Below are positions 11,091 to 23,855 of a stretch of 64,000 nucleotides of DNA, one piece after another (the first letter of the stretch is position 1; every line of letters starts with the position of its first letter). The translations under genes and the position numbers were made by a program. The stretch comes from Termitomyces sp. T153 (Eukaryota > Basidiomycota > Agaricomycetes > Agaricales > Lyophyllaceae). The notes beneath the pieces were generated by a model. It was not told the DNA's origin. It saw nothing but the letters and a program-made list of their open reading frames with translations, and did no database searches. Location: assembly GCA_018296165.2 (NCBI GenBank), contig JACKQL020000038.1:186001-250000 (forward strand). Reading direction: 5' to 3'.

Positions 11091-14015
11091 GGTTATAACC
11101 CATACTTTGCCTAAATAGATAGATATTTGATCATAAATTTTAATTTTTCTTATCCATCATCGTGCATATATTATTCGTACATATATAGAATGGTCAAAAA
11201 TATCATTGAAATTCGGACGAAAAATCACCAAGTCAACAATTTGTGGATTAGATTCCGCCTTACCAGTACTACAATGCCCGAAAACCATCTTGAAATCCTC
11301 AAAACAGGTATATCTATAGAAACTTGTAAGCAAGGTCTTCTTCTACAACTCTCAAAGAAGGAGAAAATTTCAGAGGCTGAGGAAACATGGTTGGATAATG
11401 ATGCCAACCTGATTGATGAACGAAGAAGCAGTTATAGAACTTCTTGGAAGGACTTCTGACTATGAATATGGACTGGCTCAGTTGAATTCCCATCAAAAGA
11501 CTGGTAGAACGACTTACGGAGCTTGGTGGAGGTTTGGAAACAGCAGTTGGCTTGAAGAAGAAGTGTCGTAAGAGTTTGTTGTTATCAACCGTTACATCAA
11601 AGTTTTTTTTTTTAACCTAAACATGGACAGAGCCTGAAAAATCGTAATGTGAGACCGACCTCATGGAGAGAAGAGAAAGAAAGAACCTGCTTTCATAAAA
11701 AAAAAAAAAAAAAAGAGAATGTGACTCTCAACCAACAACAAAGAATTGAGATTCTTGATTGGTATCATTAAAACAAGTCAAGCCAAAGCGAAATGGGAGC
11801 ATATTGGAACAAGATGTACTCTCCCCTAATCTTTGCGTGAAACAACCATTGATTTTGGACTGGCTGGAAGGTGAGGGTGGGTTTTGGAAGCAGTATGCTG
11901 AGGTATTGGCAAGGGGACAAACAGGCTGGGAACATGAAGCGAGAAAAGCTGTCGGAGCACCTAGAAGTCAATGAGTGCTGGAACTGTGGGTTTTTAAAGC
12001 CATGTCGGATGGAATTGAGCTTTCTGGAGGGGTTGGTGAATGAAGAGTTGGTAGGAGGACTATCTGATGAGTGGATTGTCTGTAGTGAAGGATGGCTGGA
12101 CTGCTTCATGAAGTGATGTGGATTGAGAAGCTTTGGATGTCATCATGGAGAAGCTGCTTCTGTGGATCCTCAAGATATTGAATGTGTTTGAGAGTTGGTT
12201 GTTACTCATGGATTCTGACTGGAAGATATCTTCAACATGGATGAGACTGGATTAATTCGATGCGCTCGAGTTGGTGTTGAGGGAACGGACGGGTAGTGCT
12301 GCGAGGATAGGTTTAGTTGTAGTTAGACGGGGTTCTTAGTTCGGGCGTGTGATTGCGAAAAGAAAAATGGTATTCCTTTGAGTCCGAAAGTTCTCGGGTC
12401 ACCGGATTTCCCTCCCGAGAGAGAGAGGAACCGGGAACTCAAGCTAACTACTGGGGACTGTAAGTACGAGTAGGACGTGTTAATCCGGTAGAATGAAGTA
12501 TGAGTAGGGATGGTGGGTGGGTGACAAAGGACGCGTGGCGTAATGTAACGTAGATTTGACGAGATCGTGCGCTGCGAGCGCAGTGTGAGACGATGAAGTG
12601 ATAGCTGTGTAGGTGACTTACCTGCGAGCGCAGTGTGAGACGATGGGATGTTCGTCTTGCGCGCGCAGGTAATTATATTAAGTGGAACAATGGGGAAGCG
12701 GTGAAACAGTGGAATTGAAAGGTGAAAGGAAAGTGGACAAAGAGGTAAGGCACGAACGGTGGTCTGGCTAGTTGCCCGAATTAACCCTGAGCAACCCCCC
12801 ATCACATCTTGCTCAATCCACTTTTTCCAGGCATGAGTGCTCAGTGAAAATATTCTTTTGCTTTTGCTTACTCACATAACAGATGGGTGGTGTGAAAGGA
12901 AATAAAAAAAGTGGTTATGTTTGACTTTTGTATTCACAATGAATGATGCTGGAATTGAGAAGCTTCCCCCCCCCCCCAATGATTATTGGGGAGTATGAAC
13001 GTCCATGAGCCTTCCAACAAAAGACTGGAGCTCGACTGGGGTTTTATTGGAGAAGCAATGCCAAGGCTTGGATGACTAAGTTACAGTACTCTATCAGGAA
13101 TGGATACGTGATTGGGATATCAAGTTACGACATGAAGGACACCATATATAAATCTTCTGTTGCAAGACACATTCAGTGCTCATTTTCCTCCTCATGACCC
13201 TCACATACATACATCCATGTTGAAAATTTTAGGCTGGAGCTTACAGCTGATGCTGGCATTATCTGCTGCTTTGAATCTCATTACTGTGCTCACCTTTGTG
13301 AATCGTACCATCCATTGACTGCTGTGACAGAGACATTTCATTTCCGCTGCTGAAATCTATGATCTTAAGGTTCTTGAGGCTTTATGCATGCATGGAAAGA
13401 GGTTGACATAATAACCATTTGGAACTGGTGGAAGAAGTCTGGGATTCTTCCCCAAGAACTTCTTGGTTCACCTTCCAATGAGCCCGCAGGTATACCTTCT
13501 TCCCCAATCTCATTGATTCTCAATGCCAAATCCGCGGAATTAATTGACATGGTTGACATCAAGGTTGAATGAGCCTTGTTGCATCTCGAGAAGCTTGGAG
13601 TCAATTGTATGGCTATCGACAAGTTGCTTGATCCTGTCAATGAAGACGAGATGTATGATGATGGGACTGAGAAGAATATCTATGAGCTGTTGTTGAGTGT
13701 CGGGAGGCAAACAGAATGGTGGTGATGTCTTGGACGATGAAGAACCATAAAATGAGAAGCCATCACGCCGAGAAACACTCGATGCAGGCTCGATTCTCCT
13801 TAATTATATATATCGGACATTGACCAGCCATATGCACGGAGCATGGAAGGGATACTTGCGAACTTTGGCAAACACGTTTTCAGGAAGTTCTGTCTCTGCG
13901 AGATACTACTTTGACTGAGTTATTCACCTCCGAAAGTGTTTGGAAAATAAACATGATGATTCAAAATAAGCCTTGAAAGTACCCCTATAACGACTCCTCC
14001 CATAACCCATACTTT
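11090..14015 (+). mobile_element. Decayed pogo/Tigger-type DNA transposon
   Basis: Broken reading frames on the plus strand match the order of a CENP-B/Tigger DDE transposase. First comes a companion-like ORF at about 11280-11570 (KISEAEETWLDNDANLIDE then, after a frameshift, EEAVIELLGRTSDYEYGLAQ). Then the CENP-B-like helix-turn-helix start QQQRIEILDWYH near 11740 and VKQPLILDWLEGEGGFWKQY. The DDE core begins with DIFNMDETGL at 12226-12255 and is cut there by a 0.5-kb insertion. It resumes near 12880 (GVKGNKKSG, then TGARLGFYWRSNAKAWM, LLLQDTFSAHF) and ends with VDIITIWNWWKKSGILPQE near 13400-13460. Several frames and stops show that it is dead. A 14-bp direct repeat (ATAACCCATACTTT, 11095-11108 and 14002-14015) brackets it, but no clear terminal inverted repeats were found. 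Confidence 0.75.
12252..12784. mobile_element. CpG-rich insertion within the pogo relic
   Basis: The transposase reading breaks off at about 12254, right after DIFNMDETGL, and resumes near 12850-12880. The intervening 0.5 kb has no transposase similarity and is CpG-rich, unlike the relic around it. It starts with TTAATTCG and ends with CGAATTAA, an 8-bp perfect inverted pair at 12252-12259 and 12777-12784. It contains an internal 24-bp-scale direct repeat (core GCGAGCGCAGTGTGAGACGA, near 12572 and 12624). It could be a MITE-like element or a solo LTR (for example TGTTGAGGG near 12274 to CATCACA near 12806). Exact ends are uncertain. Confidence 0.5.
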
Positions 14016-14215
14016 TTGCGGACGTGCAATATCTGCTGGAGTAGCGGGTTCAGAATCGGTAGCTCGCGAACGATGTTGTCGGTTTGTTAGCGTCGCGCAC
14101 AACCGAGCGTGTTTAGGATTGCAAACGTGTTTTTTTTTTTGTAAAAAGTGGAGTGTACGTGACGCAGCACGTAGACACTCTCTTTGACCGGAGCAACAAG
14201 GGTATGATGTACGAT

Positions 14216-15019
<804 letters not shown>

Positions 15020-15325
15020 CGTGGAGGAGGGGTGGCCACGTGATGTCGTGTCGTAGCAGAGCCGCGGTCGCCGCACGTGACCCGCGTGTGCTCTACCATG
15101 ACGGCCGCTGTACTTGTCCCGCGCAGATTCAGCGTCAGCACTGCCGCAGAGAGCCTGTCGTCGTCGCCGTGCCTGTCGTCGTCGCCGCACCTGAGCAGAT
15201 CGGGGCAAGTAGTGGCTGTGTCTCGTTGCGCCGTCTGACCTGTCTGCAGATTGCTGCACTCGCGCACGCTGTCGACGTCGGTGCCACACGACCCGCAGCT
15301 GTCGCACTCCATCCGCAACAGCACA
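15020..15325. promoter_or_regulatory. Shared divergent promoter, CPSF5 / SulP transporter
   Basis: A 306-bp GC-rich gap separates the start codons of two head-to-head genes. Repeated CGTCGTCGC-type triplets lie at about 15150-15190. No clear TATA box is seen. Confidence 0.5.
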
Positions 15326-18300
15326 ATGCAGCTGTCCATGCACGTTCCCCGCCGCGATGACCACGACGACAACGACGAGCGCACCCCCGTGCAGACAGAA
15401 ACAACGCCCCTCATCCACGTCGACCCCCCTGCAAAGACCGACCCCTCCATGCTCCACGTCGCCCTCAGAAGCATACCTGCCGTCCTTCTCGGCTCCCTCC
15501 TCAACATTCTCGATGGCATTTCCTGTGCGTGCCGTCAGTCTCCAAAATAGCATCCACCTGATCCTTCCAGATGGCATGATCATATTCCCCGGCACCGGTG
15601 TCTTTGCCGATCTCGGTCCCATGGGCGTCTCCATGTTTTTCCTGTCGTTAGTCCATTCTGTCCATGTGCTTCTCCCGTCACTAACTCTCCCACAGCACTA
15701 CACTCGCTCAGCTCGTCTACACTTTCGGAGGTTCCAGCTTCGCGGGCGCCAACGGCAGTATGATGATCGAGGTCGTGGTGCGTCCCTTGCCCACGCCCAA
15801 CACAAACTCCGTCTCACCCGCCCCCAGCCCTTCTTCCACATCCTCGCAAACGATATACGCGCACAGATCGGCGAGGACCACGCCACACAGGTCATTGCGA
15901 CGACCTTGGCCGCGTACTCACTTAGTTCTGTCCTTACGGGTGTGTCTCGCTGTTCTTCGTCCCCCCCACGTCTTGACTTTTTGCCTATAGGCCTGACCTT
16001 CTTTCTCCTCGGCGCGCTCCGCCTCGGTACGTTGATTGGCTTCTTCCCGAGGCATATTCTCGTCGGGTACGTGTCGTGTGTCTCGTACTCACTTCATGTC
16101 CTCACCCACCCTCAGCTGCATAGGCGGCGTCGGCGCCTTCCTCCTCCGCACGGGCTTCACCGTCTCCATGCGCATCGACGAAGACGTGGACTGGGGCACG
16201 CTCGAGCGCGTCTTTTTGGACAGGGAGAACGTCGTAATGTGGGGTGTGCCCCTCGTCCTGGCAATCGTCTTGAGGGGCGTGACGAGCAGGTGGAACCATC
16301 AGCTGATTATGCCAATATGTCAGTGTGGCGTTCATCTTTCTCGATCTTGTTGTTTCCTAACGCGCATCTACAGACTTCCTCATCATCCCTCTTGTATTCT
16401 ACATTGTCGTTCTATCGCTCGGCGCGGACCTCACACATCTACGCGAGGCAGGATGGATATTTGATGTGGGAACGAAGGAGTCCGAGGCGTGGTATAAGTT
16501 TTATTCTCATTGGGGTGCGTATCTCGTACATAGGAGGGCCCTCGACCAGGCTTGTTCATTCCTGTGTGTTTATTCAGATTTCGGAGCTGTGAGCTATGGA
16601 ACGCTGTTGAGTACACTTCCGACACAGTTTGCGTTGTGAGTGCCTTGCTTTTTACGTTCATGCTTGCTTGACTGACTGACCGAATGCACTCTTCTCGTAG
16701 GTTGTTCTTCAACATCCTGCATCCGCCTCTGAATGTACCGGCTCTATGTACGGTTTTCACTCTGCTACTACTATCCATGGACGTTTGACGGAGCTGTATT
16801 CTGTTGTTGGACAGCTGTATCGCTGGATGAAGACGTCGATACTGATAAAGAACTCGTCGCGCATGGGTACTCGAATCTTCTCTCTGCGTTGTTTGGGACA
16901 GTGTACGTCTACTACCCCTTCTCCCGATCAATCTAAATCTAAATCTAACACCCCGTACGGACAGACCGAACTATCTCGTGTATGTTAATACGCTTCTGTG
17001 AGTTGGGACGGTTACGACGCGATGGTATCACCCAAGCTGACTGACTACTTATTGTTTGGTTTACATGGATGAAGGTTTTATCGCGTCGGAGGGGGAACGA
17101 GGATCGCGGGGTTTTTGCTTGGTGTTGCGACGGCGGCGTTGTTGGTCGTTGGGACGGCTCCGATTGCGTATATACGTGAGTGTGATGTTTTTTCTTCTTT
17201 CGAGGTATGTGTTTTTGACGTTTGGGGGTGTAGCGGTTATGGTTGTTGGGGCGTTGATATTTGTGTTGGGGATTGATCTTGTTAAGGAGGCGTTGTGGGA
17301 TACGAGGAGGAGGACTACGAGGTATGTGGGTTTTGTGGGTTTTTTTTTTGGGGGGGGTGTAGGACGGAGTATATTACGATTGTGGGGATCGTTGTTGTGA
17401 TGACTGTGTGGGATTTCGTTACGGGGGTTTTGTGTGGGATTATTGCTAGTTGTGCGTGAATCCTTTTACTTTTAATAGGGTGTGATTGGTTGATTGGTGG
17501 GTTTTTTGAATGAATAGGTTTTTTCTTTGTGGTTCAGAATTCGCAGAGGAGGTGTATACGGTCGTTGCATACGGGAGAGACTGCGATGTCGACGGTTAGA
17601 CGACCGAGTATACAGCGTGCGTATCTTCGGGAGGTGTCGAAACAGACGACGATTCTTAAATTGCAAGGTGCGTGCGTGCGGGTACCCACCCACCGATTTC
17701 GCGAGCATGACATGACATAACATAACATCACGCCTCGCCCCCCCCCCCTTAGGTTTCCTCTTCTTCGGCACGATCTCGCACGTCGAAGACACGATCCGTG
17801 ATATCGTAGACGGGGCGAAATGGAAGCACAGTCCCGTCAGTTTCCTTGTACTTGATCTGACGCACGTGGCTGGTGTGGACATGTCGTCTACTGAGGCGTT
17901 TGTGAGGATCCATCGGTTTTTGATGGTGAAGGGGGTGAGGATTGTGTTTTGTGGGTTTGAGGGGGACGGGGCGGTGGGGAGGGCGCTGGAGAGTGTGCAT
18001 GTGCTTGGGGCGGATGATGTTGTGCATTTTTTGACGTTTTGTGATGCGTTGGAGTGTGAGTTTTGGTTTTTGTGTTTTGATGCGGTGGGATTGGGATTGG
18101 GGTTTGAATTTTTTTTTCTTTTTTTTAGGGATTGAAAATGCGTATTTGCGCGCTTGGTATTTGGCGCAGAAGAGTGAGGTTAGGTCGACTGTGTTTGGTA
18201 CGTGGTGGTTTTTTTTTGTGTGTGTGTGGTATTGGGATATTACTTACTTACTTACTTTTGAAATGATGTAGCTGCGCTTCCTGGACGACATGATCGTGGG

Positions 18301-18999
18301 TATGATCGTGTGGAACCGCAGGCTTTGGATATGAATATGACGCCGAGGAGATCTTATATGCGAGATGTTGGGAATAGGACGATAGCTAACGGTTCGTCGC
18401 TTTTTGTTGTTGTTTTTTTTCAACTCACGCAGTCCGTTCGTTGTTCACAGAAACAGAAGAACAACACCCGACTGAACCGCTCAACACGCTCATTAAAGCG
18501 TTCTCGTCGCATGGTGATGGTGATGGCGATGGCGATGTTGACGTTGAGCTGCTGAAGCCTATGAGCAAATACCTCGAACGCGTGTGTCTTCCCGAGAACC
18601 ACGTGTTATGGGAACAAGGCGACGCCCCGGACGGGCTGTACATCATTGAATCGGGTGTTCTGAGGGCCTCGTATAAGTTTGCGGAACATCTGCAGAGGGT
18701 GGAGGAGTCGATGGTGCCTGGGACGGTGGCGGGAGAGCTGTCGGGCCTGTCTGGACTTCCGAGGAACGCGACGGTTGCGGTGGAGAGGAGGGCGACGCTT
18801 TGGAGGTTGAGTATGGGGGAATTGGAGAGGTTGGAGGGGGAGGAACCGGTGCTTGCGAGGTGCTTTTTGAGGTTGGTGCTTAAAGGTGAGTGTGGGTGTG
18901 GGTGTGTGTGGATTCGGGGATTTAGGGGCTCACCTCGCTTGTTTAGCTGCGAAGATTGATTATGATATATTGCTTTCTGCGCTGGCGGCGAGACAGTAG
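15326..18999 (+). CDS. SulP-family transporter with STAS and cyclic-nucleotide-binding domains
   Basis: Member of the fungal SulP/SLC26-like group that includes S. cerevisiae Vsb1 (YGR125W, vacuolar storage of basic amino acids) and S. pombe SPAC24H6.11c. About fourteen short exons join in frame. Membrane part: IPAVLLGSLLNILDGIS, GMIIFPGTGVFADLGPMGVS, VYTFGGSSFAGANGSMMIEV, LTFFLLGALRLGTLIGFFPR, LFFNILHPPLNVPAL, ELVAHGYSNLLSALFG, VMVVGALIFVLGIDLVKEAL. The STAS region has FLVLDLTHVAGVDMSSTEAF (about 17840-17900). The C-terminal cNMP-binding fold reads HVLWEQGDAPDGLYIIESGV and GTVAGELSGLSGLPRNATV. The last exon ends IDYDILLSALAARQ with stop at 18997-18999. The start at 15326 (MQLSMHVPRRDD) gives an acidic cytosolic N-terminus. 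It appears complete. The likely site is the vacuolar membrane; the substrate is inferred only from the yeast homologue. Confidence 0.88.
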
Positions 19000-19312
19000 C
19001 GCTGATGTGGGCATGGGGAAGGGGAAAAGTTATATATGTCTTTTTATATAGTGTATAATTTATTTTTGGGTTTTTTTTTATTTCTTCAGTTATGTGTGTA
19101 GTGGACTTTTTTTTTTTGCTTTGTGTTGCTGTGAACATTTACTTGCTTGCTTGCTTACTTACGTAGACCTTACAACATTGCTATGGTTAGCTTGTCTTGA
19201 ATGTTTGGTGAAGATGAGGTGTGTAAGATGTGTGTTTCCGAATCTTTTCGACGTATAGATTTGACCTTGTGGAAATACATGTATCTCCGTTAGGTATGTA
19301 ATGTGAGACTGG
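19000..19312. terminator. Convergent 3' region, transporter / F-box gene
   Basis: A T-rich 0.3-kb gap lies between two convergent genes. It has long T runs near 19050-19120 and a TTGC/TTAC tetranucleotide repeat at about 19140-19165. Polyadenylation signals for both genes are expected here, but none is distinctive. Confidence 0.3.
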
Positions 19313-21008
19313 TCAATGGGCCCTGATGTCAAGCGTAGGAACGCTCTGCCACCGTGAACGTTTATACCCGGTCCCCTTGAAGCTTTTCACATTAGGAAGG
19401 ATGTGGGATGCTATGTGCCACATCAAGTCGTGCTCCATATTCGTTGAGGGGGTGTTTAAATTTGAATCCTCCTTGTGATATTTGTGGTATATCGCGAGGT
19501 CGTACAGCTGCCAATCGGTTTGGGGCACGTAGCCCTCGTTTGAGAAAGTATGTGTGTTGTATAGGTTCTGGTGTAGGATCAAGGGTCAGTGATATTTTGT
19601 GGGGTGGTGTGGGGTAGTGTATGGCGTACCGGGGAGGTTTCGAGTACGAGTGTGAGAGAGTGGAGGGCGGGGAGTGTGGGTGCTAGTAGAGAGAATAGTT
19701 CGGGGTTTAGGAGTTGGATGTCTAGCGATAATGTGCGCAGGTTTGTCAGACTACCGAGAGCGCTGATGACTGATGATACCTCCTCGGGCGGAAGATACCG
19801 ACCGAATAGACGTAGAGTATGCAGATGTGCGGGTGCGTTGTGTATTAGTGATATCATCGTGGGCAGGTCGGTTACTGGGAAAGTTAGCGATTCTAAGTTG
19901 ACGAGGCTGTTCAAGTCGGCCGTACATGTGTCGCTGATAGCCTGCCATGCCGCTAGAGCCTTTGCAAGTCCCTCGTCGTAATTCGGACGTATGACGAGTG
20001 TAGTCAGGAACGCTTTGTGGCGCAGGAGAAGGTTGCTTAATGAAGAAGGGCTGTAGAGATACTGCGCGTCGTTGAACTGCATCTGGAGAGTTAGCGTTCG
20101 AAGATTCGGGAGCGTCCCCAGTGCACGAAGGAATGCGGAATGGTCGCATCTGGCGACGGACGCTATAGTCAAGGTGTGGAGGGTGCCTTGAAGGCGACTG
20201 ATAAAGGGCGCAACAGACTGGATCAGGACGTCTACATTGATCTCGTCAATGCCGCGTTCCGTGGATGGATCGTATTCGAAATGGAGTTCCAGTTCAGTCA
20301 GGTGGGGGAAGTCGGCGAAGGTCAGGATCTGACCGAACCTTGATACACGGGTACGTAGGATGAGCTTGGAGAGCTTGGAATTGAATGATGCTCGTGCGGA
20401 GGAGAGAAAAGAGAGGGTGTCGGCATTGACTGGCATGTCTCTCCATTGGAACTCGCATTCTACGACGTTTGTCATGCCTTTGATTGCCTTGATCATCGAG
20501 TTCATAAGTTCATTCGTTGACGGGTACGTCGTGAAGCCGTGGGGACGTGGAGGACGATCGTCAGGAGTGGTGTTGGATTCGCTGGGGTAAAAGTAATTCA
20601 GCATCTGTCCAAATGTATAGCTCCAGGTCTCTCGTTCCATGAGAGATGATCGCTGGAATAGTGCTTCTCGTTCAAAGAGATACTGGATGAACCATGGTCG
20701 GATGTGGAGACGCCGAACATGACTTGCTACCAAGGGGTCTCTATCAATCAACACTTTGTGGTCATTAATTGCAAGACACGACTGAGTGGGACTGACTGGA
20801 GACGCTCAAGGAGTCTGATTAGCTTCTTATCAGGCGTTCCCCATTCCACTGTCCCATACCGAGTGTCCAGAACGAGATTGAATAGGGTACGGTTCACGCA
20901 CATTAGGGTCGGAAGGGCTGGAGGAGGAACGTATCCAGCAATAAGAGCCCAAGTGTCTGGTGGAACGTCCTGCATGGTATCAACTCGAGAAAGCGTCAAG
21001 CCTGTCAT
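19313..21008 (-). CDS. F-box protein with degenerate leucine-rich repeats
   Basis: Probable substrate-recognition subunit of an SCF ubiquitin ligase. The N-terminal exon carries an F-box-like segment (VPPDTWALIAGYVPPPALPT, then LMCVNRTLFNLVLDTRYGTV). An intron (GTCAGT..GATAG, about 20747-20806) leads to DPLVASHVRRLHIRPWF, and a long exon follows with irregular leucine-rich repeats such as LPNLRTLTLQMQF, LVNLESLTFPV, LHTLRLFGRYLP and LTNLRTLSLDIQL. A second intron, near 19622 to about 19540, joins VLETSP to the terminal exon YVPQTDWQLYDLAIYHKY and IASHILPNVKSFKGTGY, ending at 19313. Met at 21008 was chosen; Met at 20975, right before the F-box, is also possible. The target is unknown. Confidence 0.75.
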
Positions 21009-21378
21009 TTCTTTATTTAATGTAAATCCGTCCAAGCATCTGTCGTAGTGTGGGAGTGTCAAACCACGGACCCAAGTCAACATCAAGCCGATACTTCTTT
21101 GAACAAACGAGGATTCATCATTACAGGGGACAATAGCTGCCAGTTGTCAAATGTAATGTGGACCATCGTCAAGCAGATATCTTGCTATAGCCAAACTTCA
21201 AGTCGTTCGAAAATCTGGAGGAGTTCCGTAGATATATTATTATGAAGACATATGATCAACGCACCACATGCCCCCGAACCTTTCCTTCGTCGATCACGCC
21301 GCGTCGCCGGCACGTATATCGCTGGATGTGGTGCTCTCGCCCCACAGAAGCCCCACTTTCCTCTTGGCCTGAACCACA
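21009..21378. promoter_or_regulatory. Divergent promoter, F-box / PhyH-like gene
   Basis: The starts of two divergent genes lie about 370 bp apart. No clear motif was identified. Confidence 0.35.
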
Positions 21379-22470
21379 ATGCCCTCCGAGCTAAAAACCC
21401 TTTACGAAGAACAAGGTTTTGTCATCGTCCCCGGCCTAATCCCTAGTTCCTCACACGAGCAAAAACTACGTGAAGCCTGCGATCGCATCGTATCCCTCAC
21501 CCGCGAAGGCAAATGGCCACATCGCAGAACCGTCGGGAAGCAGTTCCCGCCTTTCGGTGACGATAACCCTGATTCATGGGGCGTTCAACATGTTATGCAT
21601 CCGGAACTTGGTGAGCCTGTGTTTGCGGAGTGGTATACTTCGCAGAAATTATTGGATGTTGTTGTGGAGTTGCTTGAGTGTGGAGAGGAGGATTTGGAGA
21701 TGGGTCAGTCGCTTCGCGAACTTTCATCGAGCTTACCAGCTGAAGTCTGTTCTAGAGCTGTTCAATCTTCTAATCAACCCAATGGGACACAATTTTGCAC
21801 TTCGTTGGCATCGTGACGATGTCAGTGAAAAAGCGAGCGAAGAAGAGGAACGCGAAGCTCTGCAGAAGTGGCACTTTGGTGTACGTCATTTCACTTGAAA
21901 AGGTGTCGTATTGTTGACGCCACAGTTTCGTTCAGGTCCAATGGAACACGTGCGAACGTATTCTACGGAATGTTTTGTAAACGCGCTAACGTTTCTGGTA
22001 GTGCTCTCTATCGTGACTCTTGTCTGTACATCGTACCGGGCTCACATCGAACAGCCCGAACGCCAGAACAGCGCAAGTACAGCGAGACCATGGAACCTCC
22101 CAGTAACCCTCTCGATATGCCCGGTGCTGTACAACTGACGCTTCAACGTGCGTAATTCACCTTGACCTCGCACGTTCAGCTTAATTTCATAATCCATTCC
22201 ATCTCAGCTGGCGAGTCCGTCTTCTATAACTCAAACATCCTCCATTGCGCAACGTACAACTGTACAGAAAAACGCGCGACACTACACGCTACTATGGGTA
22301 ACGTGAAAGGGGGGTCTACTCGTGCACGAAATATTCTTCAACATGGTCTGGATTGGATGAAGGAAGACGCATTTCATAAGGAGCTGAATGAGAAGGGGAA
22401 GGCGATGCTGAATAGGTTGATTGAGATGAAGGAGAAGAATGTGAGTGTGGGGTATTCGTTGTCTGGATGA
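21379..22470 (+). CDS. Phytanoyl-CoA dioxygenase family protein
   Basis: Fe(II)/2-oxoglutarate oxygenase of the PhyH type, which hydroxylates small lipophilic substrates. Five exons join in frame. They read LYEEQGFVIVPGLIPSSSHE, WGVQHVMHPELGEPVFAEWY, ELFNLLINPMGHNFALRWHRDD (iron ligands H and D in WHRDD near 21808), KWHFGVQWNT, then ALYRDSCLYIVPGSHRTART, and after the last intron GESVFYNSNILHCATYN (distal histidine) and RATLHATMGNV (2-oxoglutarate Arg). The stop is TGA at 22468-22470. Introns lie near 21703-21752, 21880-21934, 21950-22001 and 22151-22208. The start at 21379 gives MPSELKTLYEEQGFV, a usual PhyH beginning. It is intact. It is similar in chemistry to the oxygenase at 702-2249 but of a different family. 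Confidence 0.85.
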
Positions 22471-23062
22471 GTGGATGACTTGTCCCTGTATGGAGTCAAG
22501 CTTGAAATGATCTGTAGTATCGAAGGTAGATGCATAATTCTAATTCTACATACCACATGTATGCCTACTTATACGTCTTGGAAACAGTGGCATTACTTAC
22601 GCTCAAATTTGATCCAAGTACTTCATCCCTCACCAAAGAATAGAAACACGGTCAGCAAGCGAGTCTTCGAGATCCTCCCAGTCATTCGGCGTCAAGTGCG
22701 GTAGAGGCCAAACCGACCGAAAGTTCTCCAGACTTTGATTGATAATAGTCGGACGACTTGAAGCCGACATGCGAATCGTTGGTTGATATCGATATTCTCA
22801 TGTAGCAAATGCATGTGTAAACGAACATCGAATGTTTGTCTTCGTACAGAAACAAGCAGAAAACAGTATGTACTACACGGGTGACCGTTCCTTCTGAGCA
22901 CTTGAACGGTGCGAGACTGCCTCCGGGCCGGAGAGCCGGATGCAGTGATTCGGCAAAGTCCGGAGAAGAAACGCGGCGAATGAAACCGGACTTAGGCTAA
23001 CACTATGTACTCATCTCGTTCTCCTTGAAATAATGGTCATCGACGTCTATGGTTGATTATTT

Positions 23063-23238
23063 TCTGTAAACAGTGGTCCCTGCGAACTCAAGATGATGAA
23101 GCTGCTGCATACTATATCCAACCATAAGAACTCTGTTTTTTTTTCTGTTCTCTGTAAACAGTGGTCCCTTTGAACTCGAGATGATGAAGCTGCTGCATAC
23201 TATATCCGACAATGAGAACTCTGTTTTTTTTTCTGTTC
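23063..23238. repeat. 88-bp tandem duplication
   Basis: Two units (23063-23150 and 23151-23238) share CTGTAAACAGTGGTCCC, a GATGATGAAGCTGCTGCATA segment and a T9 run, with only a few substitutions between the copies. Confidence 0.85.
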
Positions 23239-23392
23239 TCTTTTGGCACTATCAACTTTCAAGTATGGAGGTCTCTGAAAACTTCTGGATGCTCATGGTT
23301 CTACCCTCACATATTATACTAGCCTACCATGCATGATATGGTACAAGGTACGACTCAATCATCATTTCCAAGTTTGTAGTGCTCATCTCAAA

Positions 23393-23550
23393 TTGATGTC
23401 ATACGCTCTAGTTTTCTTCACTTTTCACGTGGCTATCACGAATTCGTACGCTGTGTTATCAACAGGTTGTGTTGATGTCATACGCTCTAGTTTTCTTCAT
23501 TTTTCACGCGGCTATCACGAATTCGCACGCTGTGTTATCAACAGGTTGTG
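23393..23550. repeat. 79-bp tandem duplication
   Basis: Units 23393-23471 and 23472-23550 both read TTGATGTCATACGCTCTAGT and end with GTGTTATCAACAGGTTGT, with about three substitutions, all C/T or G/A changes at or near CpG. The unit length is not a multiple of three, so it is unlikely to be coding. Confidence 0.85.
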
Positions 23551-23855
23551 AATAGGTGTTGGTCTTCTACACCTAGGCCGTTTAGATGCCCTGACTTTGC
23601 GATTGGGACGCCTCAATTATGGTGAAGTTCGAATTTTTCGCAACTTGGCTCATAAGTGTTTTCGAAGTTTTCCCATATGGGTTTTTGCCTCCCCATCATG
23701 ATCATGTTCTATAACTAATGACGATGAGTCTAGGAAGTGTCAAGTCTCAAGTCTCGATCACCGTGTACAGTCTCCTTAAACGCCATCACGTGTTCCACGC
23801 GATATCTAAACGCAAACCCACCGTTTTGCTTCTTCGACTTCGATTCTGCCTCACC

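Larger units (their letters stand above)
22471..23855. other. Intergenic region with two tandem duplications
   Basis: This 1.4-kb gap upstream of the tryptophan-motif gene has no recognisable coding sequence. It contains an 88-bp tandem duplication (23063-23238) and a 79-bp tandem duplication (23393-23550), listed separately. A CACGTG hexamer at 23787-23792, 64 bp before the next start codon, has a counterpart upstream of the paralogue at 48166. Confidence 0.5.

Noticed and set aside
11095..14015. 14-bp direct repeat as a target-site duplication of the pogo relic
   Set aside because: Pogo/Tigger elements duplicate a TA dinucleotide, so a 14-bp direct repeat is not expected; it may be part of subterminal repeats.
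23333..23551. 72-codon frame over the 79-bp tandem duplication
   Set aside because: The repeat unit is not a multiple of three, so the two copies are read in different frames; not a plausible protein.
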